Assembly (NCBI RefSeq): GCF_009671245.1
Contig: NZ_VTFS01000008.1
Span: 1 to 64,000, forward strand
DNA length: 64,000 nt
DNA from: Marinicella rhabdoformis
GTDB taxonomy: Bacteria > Pseudomonadota > Gammaproteobacteria > Xanthomonadales > Marinicellaceae
Reading direction: 5' to 3'
Below, one piece after another: positions 53,482 to 62,980 of the stretch. Within the stretch, counting starts at the first letter, position 1. Each line of letters opens with the position of its first letter. The notes under the pieces are model-generated. The model saw nothing but the letters and a program-made list of their open reading frames with translations, was not told the DNA's origin and made no database searches. Both the position numbers and the translations under genes were made by a program.

Positions 53482-53508
53482 AAGGCGCTTTATGCGTCTT
53501 TTTTTTTG
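53482..53508 (+). terminator. Intrinsic terminator of beta-helix protein gene
   Basis: AAGGCGC and GCGTCTT form a 7-bp stem (one G-T pair) with a 5-base loop and a long T-run, 24 bases after the stop. Confidence 0.85.
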
Positions 53509-53527
53509 CTCAAGGTTTAATTAACCG

Positions 53528-53561
53528 TTTACATACGCTCATGCTAATGATTATAATTCGC
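53528..53561 (+). promoter_or_regulatory. Promoter with overlapping Fur box, iron cluster
   Basis: TTTACA (53528-53533) and TATAAT (53552-53557) are 18 bases apart. The 19-mer GCTAATGATTATAATTCGC (53543-53561) overlaps the -10 and matches the Fur consensus GATAATGATAATCATTATC at 14 positions. It lies 22 bases before the PepSY-TM gene. Confidence 0.75.
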
Positions 53562-53582
53562 ATTAAGATTAAAGGGTGTTAA

Positions 53583-54206
53583 ATGACAAAGCAATCAAAA
53601 AAAAGAAGCAGTTGGAAAAAGCTATTACACACATGGCACTGGGTAAGCTCGGCTGTGTCTTTGATTTGTTTGTTACTTTTTTCATTGACAGGAATCACGC
53701 TCAATCACGCTGACTGGTTTGAATCGAAAACAACAGTTGAAACTGGCGATTTAAATTTGCCAAAGGCTGTTGTGCAAACGATAAAATCAAATTTCTCCGA
53801 CGGTGAAGTTAAAGCTTTACCGCACACCCTCATACAATGGTTGGAAAATCAAAAGCCAAATGAATTCAACTACTCCAAAGGTTCTTTTGAGTGGGATGAA
53901 TATGAAGTTTATTTTAAGCAACCCATGCCTGGCGGTGATAAATGGTTTGTTGTTGATATTGAAGGTGCTGTCCTCAGCTATTCTGTCAGTCACAGGGGAG
54001 CTATAGCCTGGCTCAATGATTTACACAAAGGTCGTCATACTGGCTTGGTTTGGAAATGGTTTATCAATGTGTTCGCTGTTGCCATTTTTATATTTTCGCT
54101 TACCGGTTTGTGGTTGTTACAAATTCATTCCAAAAGAAGACCCAGCACATGGTATATCACCGCATCAGGACTGTTAATTCCTGCGTTGTTGGTTTATTTT
54201 ATTTAA
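53583..54206 (+). CDS. PepSY-associated transmembrane protein
   Basis: 207 residues. The first helix follows a basic N-terminus (KKLLHTWHWVSSAVSLICLLLFSLTGITLNHADWF). A periplasmic PepSY-like region (about 45-145) includes WFVVDIEGAVLSYSVSHRGAIAWLNDLHKGRHTG, then a second helix, VWKWFINVFAVAIFIFSLTGLWLL, and a third at the end. The conserved W-H-W and LHKGRHTG histidines resemble those of PepSY-TM proteins thought to bind haem or act as ferric reductases. It is first in a Fur-linked run with DUF2271, DUF4198 and a TonB receptor, so a role in inner-membrane iron reduction or uptake is a reasonable inference. Confidence 0.85.
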   Translation: MTKQSKKRSSWKKLLHTWHWVSSAVSLICLLLFSLTGITLNHADWFESKTTVETGDLNLPKAVVQTIKSNFSDGEVKALPHTLIQWLENQKPNEFNYSKGSFEWDEYEVYFKQPMPGGDKWFVVDIEGAVLSYSVSHRGAIAWLNDLHKGRHTGLVWKWFINVFAVAIFIFSLTGLWLLQIHSKRRPSTWYITASGLLIPALLVYFI

Positions 54207-54222
54207 AGAAGGATTATTACGT

Positions 54223-54720
54223 ATGAAAAAATTATGTTTCTTATTAATGTTGTCGTTGGCATTCAATGCTTCTGCAAAATCAGCATTTGAGTTGGCGATA
54301 GAGATTCCAGTTTTTGACGTTTCAGAGTATCACGCACCCTATGTGGCTACTTGGATTGAAACCGAAAACAGAGAAACCGTTTTGGCCACCAGTTTGTGGT
54401 ATGACGATCAAACCAAGTGGCTCAAAGACATAAGACAGTGGTGGCGTAAAACAGGACGCAGACAACAAGCGCCTTACGACGGTGTCACAGGAGCCACAAG
54501 ACGACCAGGGATGCACACCTTGCGTTTTAAGAACGACGAAATCAATGACAAATTAACACCAGGTCGCTATGTCCTTTTAATTGAAGCCGCTAGAGAAGTA
54601 GGTGGTCGAGAAGTATTGAAGCTTCCCTTTGAATGGCCGTCACAACAAGCTTTCAGTGTCAGTGCCCAAGGTCAGTCTGAAATGGGCAAAGTTACCTTAA
54701 CCATCAATCCGGAGAAATAA
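54223..54720 (+). CDS. DUF2271 periplasmic protein
   Basis: 165 residues. A signal peptide (MKKLCFLLMLSLAFNASA) precedes the DUF2271 pattern: APYVATWIETENRETVLATSLWYDDQTKWLKDIRQWWRKTGR, then YDGVTGATRRPGMHTLRF and the C-terminal PGRYVLLIEAAREVGGREVLKLPFEWP. Members are predicted periplasmic proteins usually encoded with PepSY-TM and DUF4198 genes in iron-regulated loci. The biochemical role is unknown. A good AAGGA site is 16 bases after the previous stop, and DUF4198 starts 3 bases later. Confidence 0.88.
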   Translation: MKKLCFLLMLSLAFNASAKSAFELAIEIPVFDVSEYHAPYVATWIETENRETVLATSLWYDDQTKWLKDIRQWWRKTGRRQQAPYDGVTGATRRPGMHTLRFKNDEINDKLTPGRYVLLIEAAREVGGREVLKLPFEWPSQQAFSVSAQGQSEMGKVTLTINPEK

Positions 54721-54722
54721 TA

Positions 54723-55541
54723 ATGAAAAAGATCATCTTAGCCAGTTTGTTAATTGGCGGCATTTCACAACAAGTTCAGGCGCATAAACGGTGGGTGTTA
54801 CCATCAATTTTTAATGTATCTGAACCCCAGTGGGTGGCAGTGGATGCCACTGTGTCAAACAACATATTTTATCCAGACAGACCTTGGTCATTAGACAATA
54901 TAAGGGTAAATACGCCTGAAGGTAAAGCAGGTGTTATTGAAAATAAATACACAGGCCACCGAAGAAGCACTTTTGATGTTCACTTAGGTCAGCCAGGTAC
55001 TTATGAAATCATTTCGCAAGGTACGGGCTACTTTGCCAGTTACGATAAAGTGAATCCTAAGAAAGGTGAGCGTCCACAAGAAAGAAAACGTGGACAAAAT
55101 TTAGCTGAGCTAAAAACTCAGTTGCCTGAAAATGCAAAAAATTTAACTATAAGTCAATCAGATTCCAAAATGGTGTCATATGTTACTGTGGGAGCCCCTA
55201 GTTTTGGCGTGTTCAAGTTAACGAACAAAGGCATAGAGATGCAGCCTGAAACTCACCCAAATGACTTGTACCAAGGAGAGCAGGCTTCATTTGTTTTTTT
55301 GGTCGATGGTCAGGCAATTGAAGGGCTTGAAGTGTTGATGGTCTGGGAAGGCACGCGCTATCGCAATTCTGAAAACGAAACCACTTTCAAAACAGATGTT
55401 CAAGGCAAGGTTAAGTTACCTTTGTCTCAATCAGGTCGCTTTTTATTGGAAATTTCACACAAAGAAGACGTCAATTTCGATAATGGTATTTCAGTTAAAT
55501 ATGCCAGTTATTTGGCTACTTTTGAAGTTTTGCCTCAATAA
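54723..55541 (+). CDS. DUF4198 periplasmic protein
   Basis: 272 residues. A signal peptide (LASLLIGGISQQVQA) ends just before an exposed histidine (HKRWVLPSIFNVSEP), as in this family. Two beta-sandwich halves follow: VAVDATVSNNIFYPDRPW...FDVHLGQPGTYEIISQGTGYFASY and a C-terminal Ig-like EGLEVLMVWEGTRYRNSENETTFKTDVQGKVKLPL. DUF4198 proteins resemble NikM-type metal-uptake components. The new N-terminal His after cleavage could bind metal, which is inference. It is followed by a terminator and then the receptor with its own promoter. Confidence 0.88.
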   Translation: MKKIILASLLIGGISQQVQAHKRWVLPSIFNVSEPQWVAVDATVSNNIFYPDRPWSLDNIRVNTPEGKAGVIENKYTGHRRSTFDVHLGQPGTYEIISQGTGYFASYDKVNPKKGERPQERKRGQNLAELKTQLPENAKNLTISQSDSKMVSYVTVGAPSFGVFKLTNKGIEMQPETHPNDLYQGEQASFVFLVDGQAIEGLEVLMVWEGTRYRNSENETTFKTDVQGKVKLPLSQSGRFLLEISHKEDVNFDNGISVKYASYLATFEVLPQ

Positions 55542-55584
55542 TTTATTATTTTCATTTTCAGCCTTATAGGGCTTTGTTCTTTAG

Positions 55585-55617
55585 ACCCGCAGCTTATTTT
55601 TGTTGCGGGTTTTTTTA
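55585..55617 (+). terminator. Intrinsic terminator after DUF4198 gene
   Basis: ACCCGCA (55585-55591) and TGCGGGT (55604-55610) form the stem, followed by a run of seven T. It separates the three-gene unit from the receptor. Confidence 0.88.
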
Positions 55618-55641
55618 TTTTAAATAATTTTATATTCAGTG

Positions 55642-55674
55642 TTGTGAATAGGAATCATTCTCATTATAATTCGC
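55642..55674 (+). promoter_or_regulatory. Promoter with overlapping Fur box, TonB receptor
   Basis: TTGTGA (55642-55647) and TATAAT (55665-55670) are 17 bases apart. Three ATTATC-like hexamers (ATTCTC, ATTATA, ATTCGC, 55657-55674) form a Fur site over the -10. The string ATTATAATTCGCA is shared exactly with the promoter at 53528-53561. Confidence 0.75.
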
Positions 55675-55699
55675 AATAACTTAAACAAAGAGCAGGTAG

Positions 55700-58015
55700 A
55701 TGGAAATAAATTTAAAAGTAGTTGCGCTCTCAAGCCTTGTTGTTGGCGGCGTGGCAATTGCAGAAGATGACGTTGCGGATATGGATGCCATGGTGGTGAC
55801 CGCCGCTGGGTATGAACAAAAACTGGTGGATGCGCCTGCCAGTGTGACCGTTGTCAGCAGAGAAGAATTACAAGCGACACCATTTGGTAGCTTAGCAGAT
55901 GCCCTGCGAAACATTGAAGGCATCGATGTGGGCAGCGGCCAAGACAAAAATGGCAACATCAGCATCACCATGCGTGGTTTGCCTTCACAGTACACTTTGA
56001 TATTGATTGATGGGCGGAGACAAAGTGATGTGGGTAATATTGGCCCGAATAACTTTGGCAATGCCCAATTTATGTACATGCCACCGCTGGAAGCCATTGA
56101 ACGGATTGAAGTGGTGCGTGGACCCATGTCTACTTTGTATGGTGCTGATGCCATGGGTGGCGTGATTAATATCATCACCCGCAAAAACTTAGATGAATTG
56201 TTGGGTAGTGTAACCTTAAGTTCGAATATTCAGTTGGATGATCAGTATGGCAATGACAACAAAGTGGATTTTTTCTTAACCGGGCCAACTGGCGTTGAAA
56301 ACTTGAGTTTTTCAGTCCGTGGCGGTTATTTTGATCGCGAAAACAGTGCACCTACATACAGTGAAAATTTGCTGTTACCTGACGGATCTATTTGGACAGA
56401 CGAAGGCAGTTTTGGTGACAGGAAAGTGGTGGCAGCTGAAAATGTCAACACAGGGTTTAGTTTGAACTATCAAGTCAATGAACAACACAGTCTGGCTTTT
56501 GAATATGACGTGGCTAAACAAAGGTATGACAACACCAGGGGCCAAACTGGTACTTTAGACAGTCCAGTGAGTTTGTGGCGTTTACGAGGTGGGGTGGTTA
56601 ACCCGCGAGTCGGTTATGCCCGTTATCAGAAGTTCGACAGAGAACAAATGGTTTTAGCACATGTGGCTACTCTAGATAAAGGGACATGGACTACAAACTT
56701 AACCAGAAGCACCAGTGAGAATCACGGCAGGTCATTGCCATTGACCGTTGAAGAAAGGTTGCATGTACAGTCAATTTGGGATCAGGCTGTGATAGACCAA
56801 GGCATGGCTTTACCAGAACTTACAGATGAAATTTATCAACTGTTAGAACAAACATTTCTTCCACGTGAAAAGCGGCCTTTAAAAATTGATAACTTTATTT
56901 TAAACAGCAGCTATGAATCGAGTTTTAAAAACCATTATTACATTCTGGGCATGCAATACTTTAATGCAGATATGGAAGATGGTGCTTTTGGATTTTACGG
57001 TGATGGATACCAAGCCGGAACCACTCAAAAACACAGACAATGGGCTGTTTTTGCTGAAGACAGCATAGATTTATCTTCCAGCACAACAGCTACCATTGGT
57101 CTCAGGTATGATGACCACAATGTTTTTGGTGGACAAGTCAGTCCACGTGTCTATTTGAACTACAATCCAGGTAATAACTGGGTATTCAAAGGCGGGATCA
57201 GTACTGGTTATAAAACACCGCAGCCTGAACAATTGTTCTCTGGGATTGTTGGTTTTGGAGGACAAGGTACCATCCCATTTGTGGGTACACCAGATTTACA
57301 GCCAGAAACCAGCATTAATTATGAAATGGCTGCCTATTTTGATGGTGATGGCAGGTTCAAAGGCAATGCGACTTTGTTCTTTAATGACTTCAAAGACAAA
57401 ATTATCACCCAAGATAATTTGCCCAATTGTGAACTGGTGAGCACAGTTGATGACTGTGTGGATGTGGGGCCAGGCTGGGCCGAGTTGGGCATGACCAGTT
57501 TCAGGCAAGCGGCCAATGTCGATAAATCACAAACCTTTGGAATAGAGTTGGCAGCACGATTTGACTTCACTGACAACTGGTACCTCAATGGTAATTATAC
57601 CTATACAGACAGTGAAGTGCTCAGCGGTAGAGATGAAGGATTGCCATTGGTGAATACACCTGAGCATATGATTAATGCCACTTTAAATTGGACCATGTCA
57701 GATCGGAGTCGTTTGTCTTTGGTTTCTGAAATCAGGAGTAAACGTTTTCGGGGAACTGCTGACGTTCAAGGACCTCAAGGGCCGGTTACAGAAGAATTGT
57801 TTTATAAATCTTATGAATTGTGGCATTTGGCTTATGGTTATAATTACAGTGACGGTTTATCTTTCAATGCACGAATAAATAACCTGTTAGATGATGACTT
57901 ATCCAGCAGAAGTTGTTTGTTAATTGATACGCAAGATGACTATGATTGTGTCAGTGATTACAACACCTCCCAAAAAGCACGCAGTGTATGGCTGTCCGTC
58001 AGTTATCAGTTTTAA
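55700..58015 (+). CDS. TonB-dependent outer-membrane receptor, probably ferric siderophore
   Basis: 771 residues. A signal peptide ends near residue 22 (GGVAIA-ED). The TonB-box-like MDAMVVTAAGYEQ is followed by the plug domain: PASVTVVSREELQATPFGSLADALRNIEGIDVG, ITMRGLPSQYTLILIDGRRQ and IERIEVVRGPMSTLYGADAMGGVINIITRK. A 22-strand barrel ends in SVWLSVSYQF with the terminal Phe. NARINNLLDDDLSSRSC is the C-terminal plug/barrel signature. The overall look is FepA/IrgA-like. The Fur-box promoter and neighbours point to iron, but the ligand cannot be read. Confidence 0.93.
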   Translation: MEINLKVVALSSLVVGGVAIAEDDVADMDAMVVTAAGYEQKLVDAPASVTVVSREELQATPFGSLADALRNIEGIDVGSGQDKNGNISITMRGLPSQYTLILIDGRRQSDVGNIGPNNFGNAQFMYMPPLEAIERIEVVRGPMSTLYGADAMGGVINIITRKNLDELLGSVTLSSNIQLDDQYGNDNKVDFFLTGPTGVENLSFSVRGGYFDRENSAPTYSENLLLPDGSIWTDEGSFGDRKVVAAENVNTGFSLNYQVNEQHSLAFEYDVAKQRYDNTRGQTGTLDSPVSLWRLRGGVVNPRVGYARYQKFDREQMVLAHVATLDKGTWTTNLTRSTSENHGRSLPLTVEERLHVQSIWDQAVIDQGMALPELTDEIYQLLEQTFLPREKRPLKIDNFILNSSYESSFKNHYYILGMQYFNADMEDGAFGFYGDGYQAGTTQKHRQWAVFAEDSIDLSSSTTATIGLRYDDHNVFGGQVSPRVYLNYNPGNNWVFKGGISTGYKTPQPEQLFSGIVGFGGQGTIPFVGTPDLQPETSINYEMAAYFDGDGRFKGNATLFFNDFKDKIITQDNLPNCELVSTVDDCVDVGPGWAELGMTSFRQAANVDKSQTFGIELAARFDFTDNWYLNGNYTYTDSEVLSGRDEGLPLVNTPEHMINATLNWTMSDRSRLSLVSEIRSKRFRGTADVQGPQGPVTEELFYKSYELWHLAYGYNYSDGLSFNARINNLLDDDLSSRSCLLIDTQDDYDCVSDYNTSQKARSVWLSVSYQF

Positions 58016-58030
58016 ATTGACTGTGTATAG

Positions 58031-58064
58031 AAAAAGCCAATCTGTTACAGGTTGGCTTTTTTTA
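58031..58064 (+). terminator. Intrinsic terminator of TonB receptor gene
   Basis: AAAAAGCCAA and TTGGCTTTTT (58031-58040, 58052-58061), plus an inner CTG/CAG pair, form a long stem with a T-run, 15 bases after the stop. Confidence 0.93.
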
Positions 58065-58160
58065 TGCCAATGAATTGCAGGTAGGTTGTGTGACTTGGGT
58101 TTGGTATTGTAATGGCCATGCAGTATAATGCTTGCTTTGAAATTTGACCTCGGGACACGC

Positions 58161-58973
58161 ATGAAAGATTCACGCATGACAGATTCATGGGATGGGTTGG
58201 AAACCCTGATTTACACAAAGACAGCCACTACTGCCACCGTGTCGTTCAATCGACCTGATAAACTCAATGCATTCAATGATCAAATGCATGATGAGTTGTT
58301 TGTGGTTTTGAATGACATTGTCAACACCAAAGATTTACGCTGTGTCTTACTGACGGGCGAGGGCAGGGGCTTTTGTGCAGGACAAGATTTAGGCACAAGA
58401 GAGCCGGGTGAATCTTTTGATTTGGGTGACAAATTAGAAAATGGTTACAATAAAAATTTGCGCATTCTGAAAACCATCCAAGCACCGATAGTTTGTGCTG
58501 TTAATGGTGTGGCCGCAGGAGCCGGTGCTAACATTGCTTTGAATTGTGATGTTGTTGTGGCGAAACAATCGGCCAAGTTTATACAAGCTTTTTCTTCCAT
58601 TGGTTTGATTCCAGATTGTAACGGCACATGGATTTTGCCTAAATTGGTCGGTTTGGCACGGGCCAAAGCCATCACCATGTTGGGCACTCCTGTGAAAGCG
58701 GATCAAGCAGAAGCATGGGGGATGATTTACCAAAGTATAGCCGATGAAAACTTTGATGCCGAAGTGGCCACATTGGTCGCTACTTTAGAACAACGTCCAA
58801 CACGCGCTTTGTCGTTCATAAAAAACATTATGGATGAATCATACGGTAATGATTATGGTGTGCACTTGGATAGAGAGCGCGATGTGCAACGCGTTTGTGG
58901 CTTGAGCCATGACTTTGGTGAAGGTGTATCTGCTTTTATGGAAAAGCGCAAACCTGAATTCAAAGGCCACTAA
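58161..58973 (+). CDS. paaG: Phenylacetate pathway enoyl-CoA hydratase/isomerase (PaaG-type)
   Basis: 270 residues from the ATG at 58161, with GGGA 5 bases upstream. Starts at 58128 and 58176 are possible; the family usually begins near the latter. Crotonase features are VSFNRPDKLNAFND, the oxyanion-hole segment LTGEGRGFCAGQDL and VCAVNGVAAGAGANIALNCDVVVA. PaaG isomerises the 1,2-epoxide of phenylacetyl-CoA to the oxepin; FSSIGLIPDCNGTWILPKLVG carries the acidic residue typical of the group. The adjacent paa genes support the call. It is first gene of the operon in this window; the paaH start overlaps its stop (TAATG). Confidence 0.88.
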   Translation: MKDSRMTDSWDGLETLIYTKTATTATVSFNRPDKLNAFNDQMHDELFVVLNDIVNTKDLRCVLLTGEGRGFCAGQDLGTREPGESFDLGDKLENGYNKNLRILKTIQAPIVCAVNGVAAGAGANIALNCDVVVAKQSAKFIQAFSSIGLIPDCNGTWILPKLVGLARAKAITMLGTPVKADQAEAWGMIYQSIADENFDAEVATLVATLEQRPTRALSFIKNIMDESYGNDYGVHLDRERDVQRVCGLSHDFGEGVSAFMEKRKPEFKGH

Positions 58974-60514
58974 TGCAAGCTCAAGCTATAGACCAGATTA
59001 ATAAAGTCGCTGTTATTGGTGCAGGCACCATGGGCATTGGCATTTGTGAAGTGGCTGCGGTGCATGAACAAGACGTTTTGTTGTTTGATGTCAACCAAAC
59101 GGCGGCTGAAAAAGCAATCGAGAACATGTCGGCTCGCATGGACAAGCGGGTGGCCAGAGGTAAGATAACAGCAGAATTCAAAGCCGAAGTGATGGGTCGA
59201 ATCAGTGTTGCCAGCGAATTGGCTGACTTGGCTGAATCTGACCTTGTTGTTGAAGCCATCATTGAAAATTTGAAAATAAAACAAGATTTATTTCAGCAGC
59301 TTGAAGCTGTTTGTTCAATTGAATGCTTGTTGGCTTCCAATACGTCATCCATTTCTATCACGGCCATAGCTGCGGGTATGAAAACGCCTGAACGTTTGTT
59401 TGGTCTGCACTTTTTTAATCCTGCACCTGTGATGAAATTGGTCGAAGTGATTTCTGGCTTATTGACAGATAAAACGCATTTACAAACGGGCAAAGCGCTG
59501 TGTGAGTTTTGGGGCAAAATTCCAGTCATCGCCAGTTCATCACCTGGTTTTATTGTCAATCGAGTGGCACGATCATTTTATGGCGAGCCACTGAAAATGT
59601 TCCAAGAGCAATTGGCCAGTGTTGAAGTCATGGATGCTGTGATGACACAAGCGGCTGGTTTTCGTATGGGTCCATTCACTTTAATGGATTTGATTGGTAT
59701 CGACATCAATTACAGTGTCAGCCAAACGGTTTACCAAGCCATGTACAACGACCCCAGATTCAGGCCGTCATTGATCCAGTCAGAAATGGTCAATGCGGGG
59801 ACTTTAGGCCGAAAGTCGGGTCGCGGTTTTTATGATTATGCCGAAGATGCCGAGTCTACAGCGGTCATGTTTGAACCCAAAGAACAAGCCCCTGATGTGT
59901 TGGTACTACCTGAAGAACTGGGTGTTTTGTCCACATTATTTGTGGATGTAGGTAAGTTGAACAGCGAGTTACTTTCAGGTGATGTCTTACAAGTAGATAG
60001 TTGTGAAATTCAAGTGACTGAAGGCATGCAAGCCTCACAAGTGGCAGAATATAATCAAGCCAGTTCTGATGCCAAGGACGGTAAAGGAATGTCAGTGGCA
60101 TTGATCGATTTGTCGTTTGATTATGCCAAAGCCACGGTAATCAATTTAAGTTTCAGTGACAACTGTCCAGAAGTGACTAAAAGAAAAGTCATTGGCTTGT
60201 TTCAAGCCTTGGGCAAAGATGTGTTGGTCACAGATGACCAGCCGGGTATGATTGCCATGCGGACCATCGCGATGCTGATCAATGAAGCTGCTGATGCCGT
60301 TTTCAATGGTGTCTGTTCAGCCGAGGATGTTGATTTGGCGATGCGTTATGGGGTGAATTATCCTAAAGGTTTGTTGGCTTTTGCAGAAATCATGGGGTGG
60401 CAATTTATCGACAATGCTTTGACTTATTTACAAATGTGGTTCGGCGATGACCGATACCGTGTATCACCCTACATACAAAACAAAGCGCAGCAAGAAAGAA
60501 GAGAAGTATTATGA
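58973..60514 (+). CDS. paaH: 3-hydroxyacyl-CoA dehydrogenase PaaH
   Basis: 513 residues. The Rossmann NAD motif is VAVIGAGTMGIGICEVAA at residue ~12. It is followed by ASNTSSISITAIAAGM, LFGLHFFNPAPVMKLVEV and the substrate-binding SSPGFIVNRVARSFYGEPL. A second C-terminal 3HCDH domain (DDQPGMIAMRTIAMLINEAADAVFNG...AMRYGVNYPKGLLAFAEIMG) gives the two-domain length typical of PaaH/PaaC. It oxidises 3-hydroxyadipyl-CoA to 3-oxoadipyl-CoA late in the pathway. Coupled on both sides: TAATG with paaG and ATGA with paaJ. Confidence 0.93.
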   Translation: MQAQAIDQINKVAVIGAGTMGIGICEVAAVHEQDVLLFDVNQTAAEKAIENMSARMDKRVARGKITAEFKAEVMGRISVASELADLAESDLVVEAIIENLKIKQDLFQQLEAVCSIECLLASNTSSISITAIAAGMKTPERLFGLHFFNPAPVMKLVEVISGLLTDKTHLQTGKALCEFWGKIPVIASSSPGFIVNRVARSFYGEPLKMFQEQLASVEVMDAVMTQAAGFRMGPFTLMDLIGIDINYSVSQTVYQAMYNDPRFRPSLIQSEMVNAGTLGRKSGRGFYDYAEDAESTAVMFEPKEQAPDVLVLPEELGVLSTLFVDVGKLNSELLSGDVLQVDSCEIQVTEGMQASQVAEYNQASSDAKDGKGMSVALIDLSFDYAKATVINLSFSDNCPEVTKRKVIGLFQALGKDVLVTDDQPGMIAMRTIAMLINEAADAVFNGVCSAEDVDLAMRYGVNYPKGLLAFAEIMGWQFIDNALTYLQMWFGDDRYRVSPYIQNKAQQERREVL

Positions 60515-61716
60515 GAGAGGTATTTATTTGTGATGGTGTGAGAACGCCGATTGGTCGATACGGTGGTTCTTTGTCAACCATCAGACCGGATGACATGTTG
60601 GCCCATGTGATCAGCAGTTTGTTACACAGAAATGCAGGACTGCAGCATGATGACATTGATGACGTGATAGCCGGATGTGCTAATCAATCAGGTGAAGACA
60701 ACAGAAATATTGCCAAAATGTCTGCTTTGTTAGCAGGATTGCCGACCAATGTCGCTGGCATGACCATTAACCGCTTGTGTGCATCAGGCTTAGATGCCGT
60801 GGCAACAGCGGCACGAACGATTGCGTTCGGTGATGCTGAATTGATCATTGCTGGAGGTGTAGAGTCTATGTCTCGTGCGCCTTTTGTTATGCCTAAGGCA
60901 ACGTCAGGATTTTCGCGCAATGCAGAAATTTTTGATACCACCATGGGGTGGCGATTTATTAACAAAAAGCTACAAAAACGATACGGTACAGAGTCTATGC
61001 CTGAAACGGGTGAAAATGTGGCTGAGAAATTCAAAGTATCTCGTGAAGATCAAGATTTATTTGCTTACCGTTCTCAAGTGAAAACAGCCCAGGCACAAGC
61101 CGAAGGTGTTTTTGCTGAAGAAATTGTGCCGGTTAACATCCCGCAGCGTAAAAAAGATGATCTGGTTTTTGATCAAGATGAGCATCCAAGGGCTGGGACC
61201 CAGCTAGAAAAATTAGCACAATTACCGACACCGTTCAGAACAGACGGAACAGTCACTGCAGGCAATGCCTCAGGCATCAATGACGGCGCATGTGCCTTGA
61301 TTGTCGCTTCAAAAGAAGCAGTAGAAAAACACGGCTTAACACCATTGGCCAAGTTTGTCGGTGCCAATGTGGCAGGCGTTGATCCTGATGTGATGGGGAT
61401 TGGTCCTGTACCCGCGACACAACAATTATTAGAACGTTACAAAGTGTCGGTTGATGATTTGGATGTGATTGAATTGAATGAAGCTTTTGCTTCACAAGCG
61501 TTGGCTGTGACTCGCATGTTAGGCATAGCTGATGATGATCCGCGGGTTAACCCAAATGGTGGTGCCATTTCGTTAGGGCATCCGCTGGGCATGTCTGGTG
61601 CACGTTTGGTTTTGACTTCTATCAAACAATTACAGCGCCAGAATGGTAAAATGGCTTTGTGCACCATGTGTATCGGCGTGGGGCAGGGCATGGCACTATT
61701 ACTGGAGAGGGTATAA
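60511..61716 (+). CDS. paaJ: 3-oxoadipyl-CoA/3-oxo-5,6-dehydrosuberyl-CoA thiolase
   Basis: 401 residues. Thiolase motifs are [19 protein letters not shown] (acyl-accepting Cys near 90), [37 protein letters not shown] (His) and [20 protein letters not shown] (second Cys). It makes the final cleavage to succinyl-CoA and acetyl-CoA and also acts after ring opening. The PcaF orthologue of the beta-ketoadipate pathway is nearly identical in sequence; paa neighbours favour PaaJ. It overlaps paaA by one base (TAATG). Confidence 0.93.
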   Translation: MREVFICDGVRTPIGRYGGSLSTIRPDDMLAHVISSLLHRNAGLQHDDIDDVIAGCANQSGEDNRNIAKMSALLAGLPTNVAGMTINRLCASGLDAVATAARTIAFGDAELIIAGGVESMSRAPFVMPKATSGFSRNAEIFDTTMGWRFINKKLQKRYGTESMPETGENVAEKFKVSREDQDLFAYRSQVKTAQAQAEGVFAEEIVPVNIPQRKKDDLVFDQDEHPRAGTQLEKLAQLPTPFRTDGTVTAGNASGINDGACALIVASKEAVEKHGLTPLAKFVGANVAGVDPDVMGIGPVPATQQLLERYKVSVDDLDVIELNEAFASQALAVTRMLGIADDDPRVNPNGGAISLGHPLGMSGARLVLTSIKQLQRQNGKMALCTMCIGVGQGMALLLERV

Positions 61717-62702
61717 TGTATTCACAAGGTTTAACTGATGCCGAAGGCGTCGAAGAATCACAAGAGTTGTTGGACGAGTTTCAGCGTAAAATTGATGCGG
61801 AACAAAAAATAGAACCGCGTGACTGGATGCCAGCCGCGTATCGAAAAACATTGATTCGTCAAATGTCTCAACACGCACACTCTGAATTGGTGGGTCAATT
61901 ACCTGAAGGCAATTGGATCACACGCGCACCGACATTGAACCGAAAAATGATTTTGCTGGCCAAAGTGCAGGATGAGGCCGGACATGGTTTGTATATCTAT
62001 TCAGCCACAGAAACTTTGGGTGTTGATCGTGATCAATTGACCGAAGAGCTTTTGACTGGAAAAGCCAAGTATTCAAGTATTTTTAATTACCCAACGCCAT
62101 GCTGGGCAGACATGGGTGCGATTGGTTGGTTGGTCGATGGTGCAGCCATCATGAATCAAGTGCCATTGTGTCGCGCTTCATACGGTCCGTATGCACGTTC
62201 CATGGTGCGCATCTGTAAGGAAGAAAGTTTCCACCAACGCCAAGGTTATGAAATCATGACGGTTTTGGCGCGTGGTACAAAAGAACAAAAAGCGATGGCC
62301 CAAAGGGCATTGAATCGTGTTTGGTGGCCTTCTTTGATGATGTTCGGCCCAAGCGACAAAGATTCAACCCATTCTGCACAATCGATGAAGTGGAAAATCA
62401 AACGATTTTCAAATGATGATTTGCGCCAAAAATTCATCGACGCCACGGTGCCACAAGCTGAGCATTTGGGTTTGACTATTCCCGATCCTGATTTGAAATG
62501 GAATGAGGAAAAGCAATGTTACGATCACGGTGAAATCAATTTCAAAGAATTATTTGATGTCATCAAAGGCAATGGCCCTTGTAACAGAGAGCGTATGGCC
62601 GCTCGCATCAAAGCCGAACAAGAAGGGGCTTGGGTTCGTGATGCCGCAGAAGTTTACCAAGCAAAAATTGAAGCACAAAATACTGACGAGGAAGCAGCCT
62701 GA
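61716..62702 (+). CDS. paaA: Phenylacetyl-CoA 1,2-epoxidase catalytic subunit PaaA
   Basis: 328 residues from the ATG at 61716, with GGAGAGGG just before. A 19-codon upstream extension would read into paaJ. The ferritin-like di-iron carboxylate ligands are visible in [21 protein letters not shown] (E-x-x-H) and [18 protein letters not shown] (E-x-x-H). [18 protein letters not shown] and the [16 protein letters not shown] region are characteristic. PaaA holds the di-iron site that epoxidises phenylacetyl-CoA; PaaC is its structural partner. Confidence 0.96.
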   Translation: MYSQGLTDAEGVEESQELLDEFQRKIDAEQKIEPRDWMPAAYRKTLIRQMSQHAHSELVGQLPEGNWITRAPTLNRKMILLAKVQDEAGHGLYIYSATETLGVDRDQLTEELLTGKAKYSSIFNYPTPCWADMGAIGWLVDGAAIMNQVPLCRASYGPYARSMVRICKEESFHQRQGYEIMTVLARGTKEQKAMAQRALNRVWWPSLMMFGPSDKDSTHSAQSMKWKIKRFSNDDLRQKFIDATVPQAEHLGLTIPDPDLKWNEEKQCYDHGEINFKELFDVIKGNGPCNRERMAARIKAEQEGAWVRDAAEVYQAKIEAQNTDEEAA

Positions 62703-62980
62703 TGTCTACCAAATTATATGAAGTTTTTATTCGCGCCAAAGCCGGTCTAAACCACCGTCATGTGGGCTCTTTACATGCCTCTGATGAAAAAATGGCGTTG
62801 TTGAATGCCCGTGATGTTTACACGCGCCGCAAAGAAGGCGTCAGTATTTGGGTGGTTGAGGCTAAAAACATTGCATCCTCAAATCCAGAGCAAGAACATG
62901 AATGGTTTGATCCAGCGGAAGATAAAGTTTATCGTCATCCAACCTTTTATCCTTTGGACAAAGAAGTGGAAAACATGTGA
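62702..62980 (+). CDS. paaB: Phenylacetyl-CoA 1,2-epoxidase subunit PaaB
   Basis: 92 residues, normal length. KLYEVFIRAKAGLNHRHVGSLHASDEKMALLNARDVYTRRKEGVSIWVVEA is diagnostic. PaaB bridges PaaAC heterodimers in the epoxidase complex and is needed for electron transfer from PaaE. Start and stop overlap neighbours by one base each (TGATG at paaA and at paaC). Confidence 0.96.
   Translation: MSTKLYEVFIRAKAGLNHRHVGSLHASDEKMALLNARDVYTRRKEGVSIWVVEAKNIASSNPEQEHEWFDPAEDKVYRHPTFYPLDKEVENM

Noticed and set aside
61659-61715. Upstream extension of paaA
   Set aside because: It overlaps the conserved thiolase C-terminus in another frame; the ATG at 61716 has GGAGAGGG and overlaps the paaJ stop.
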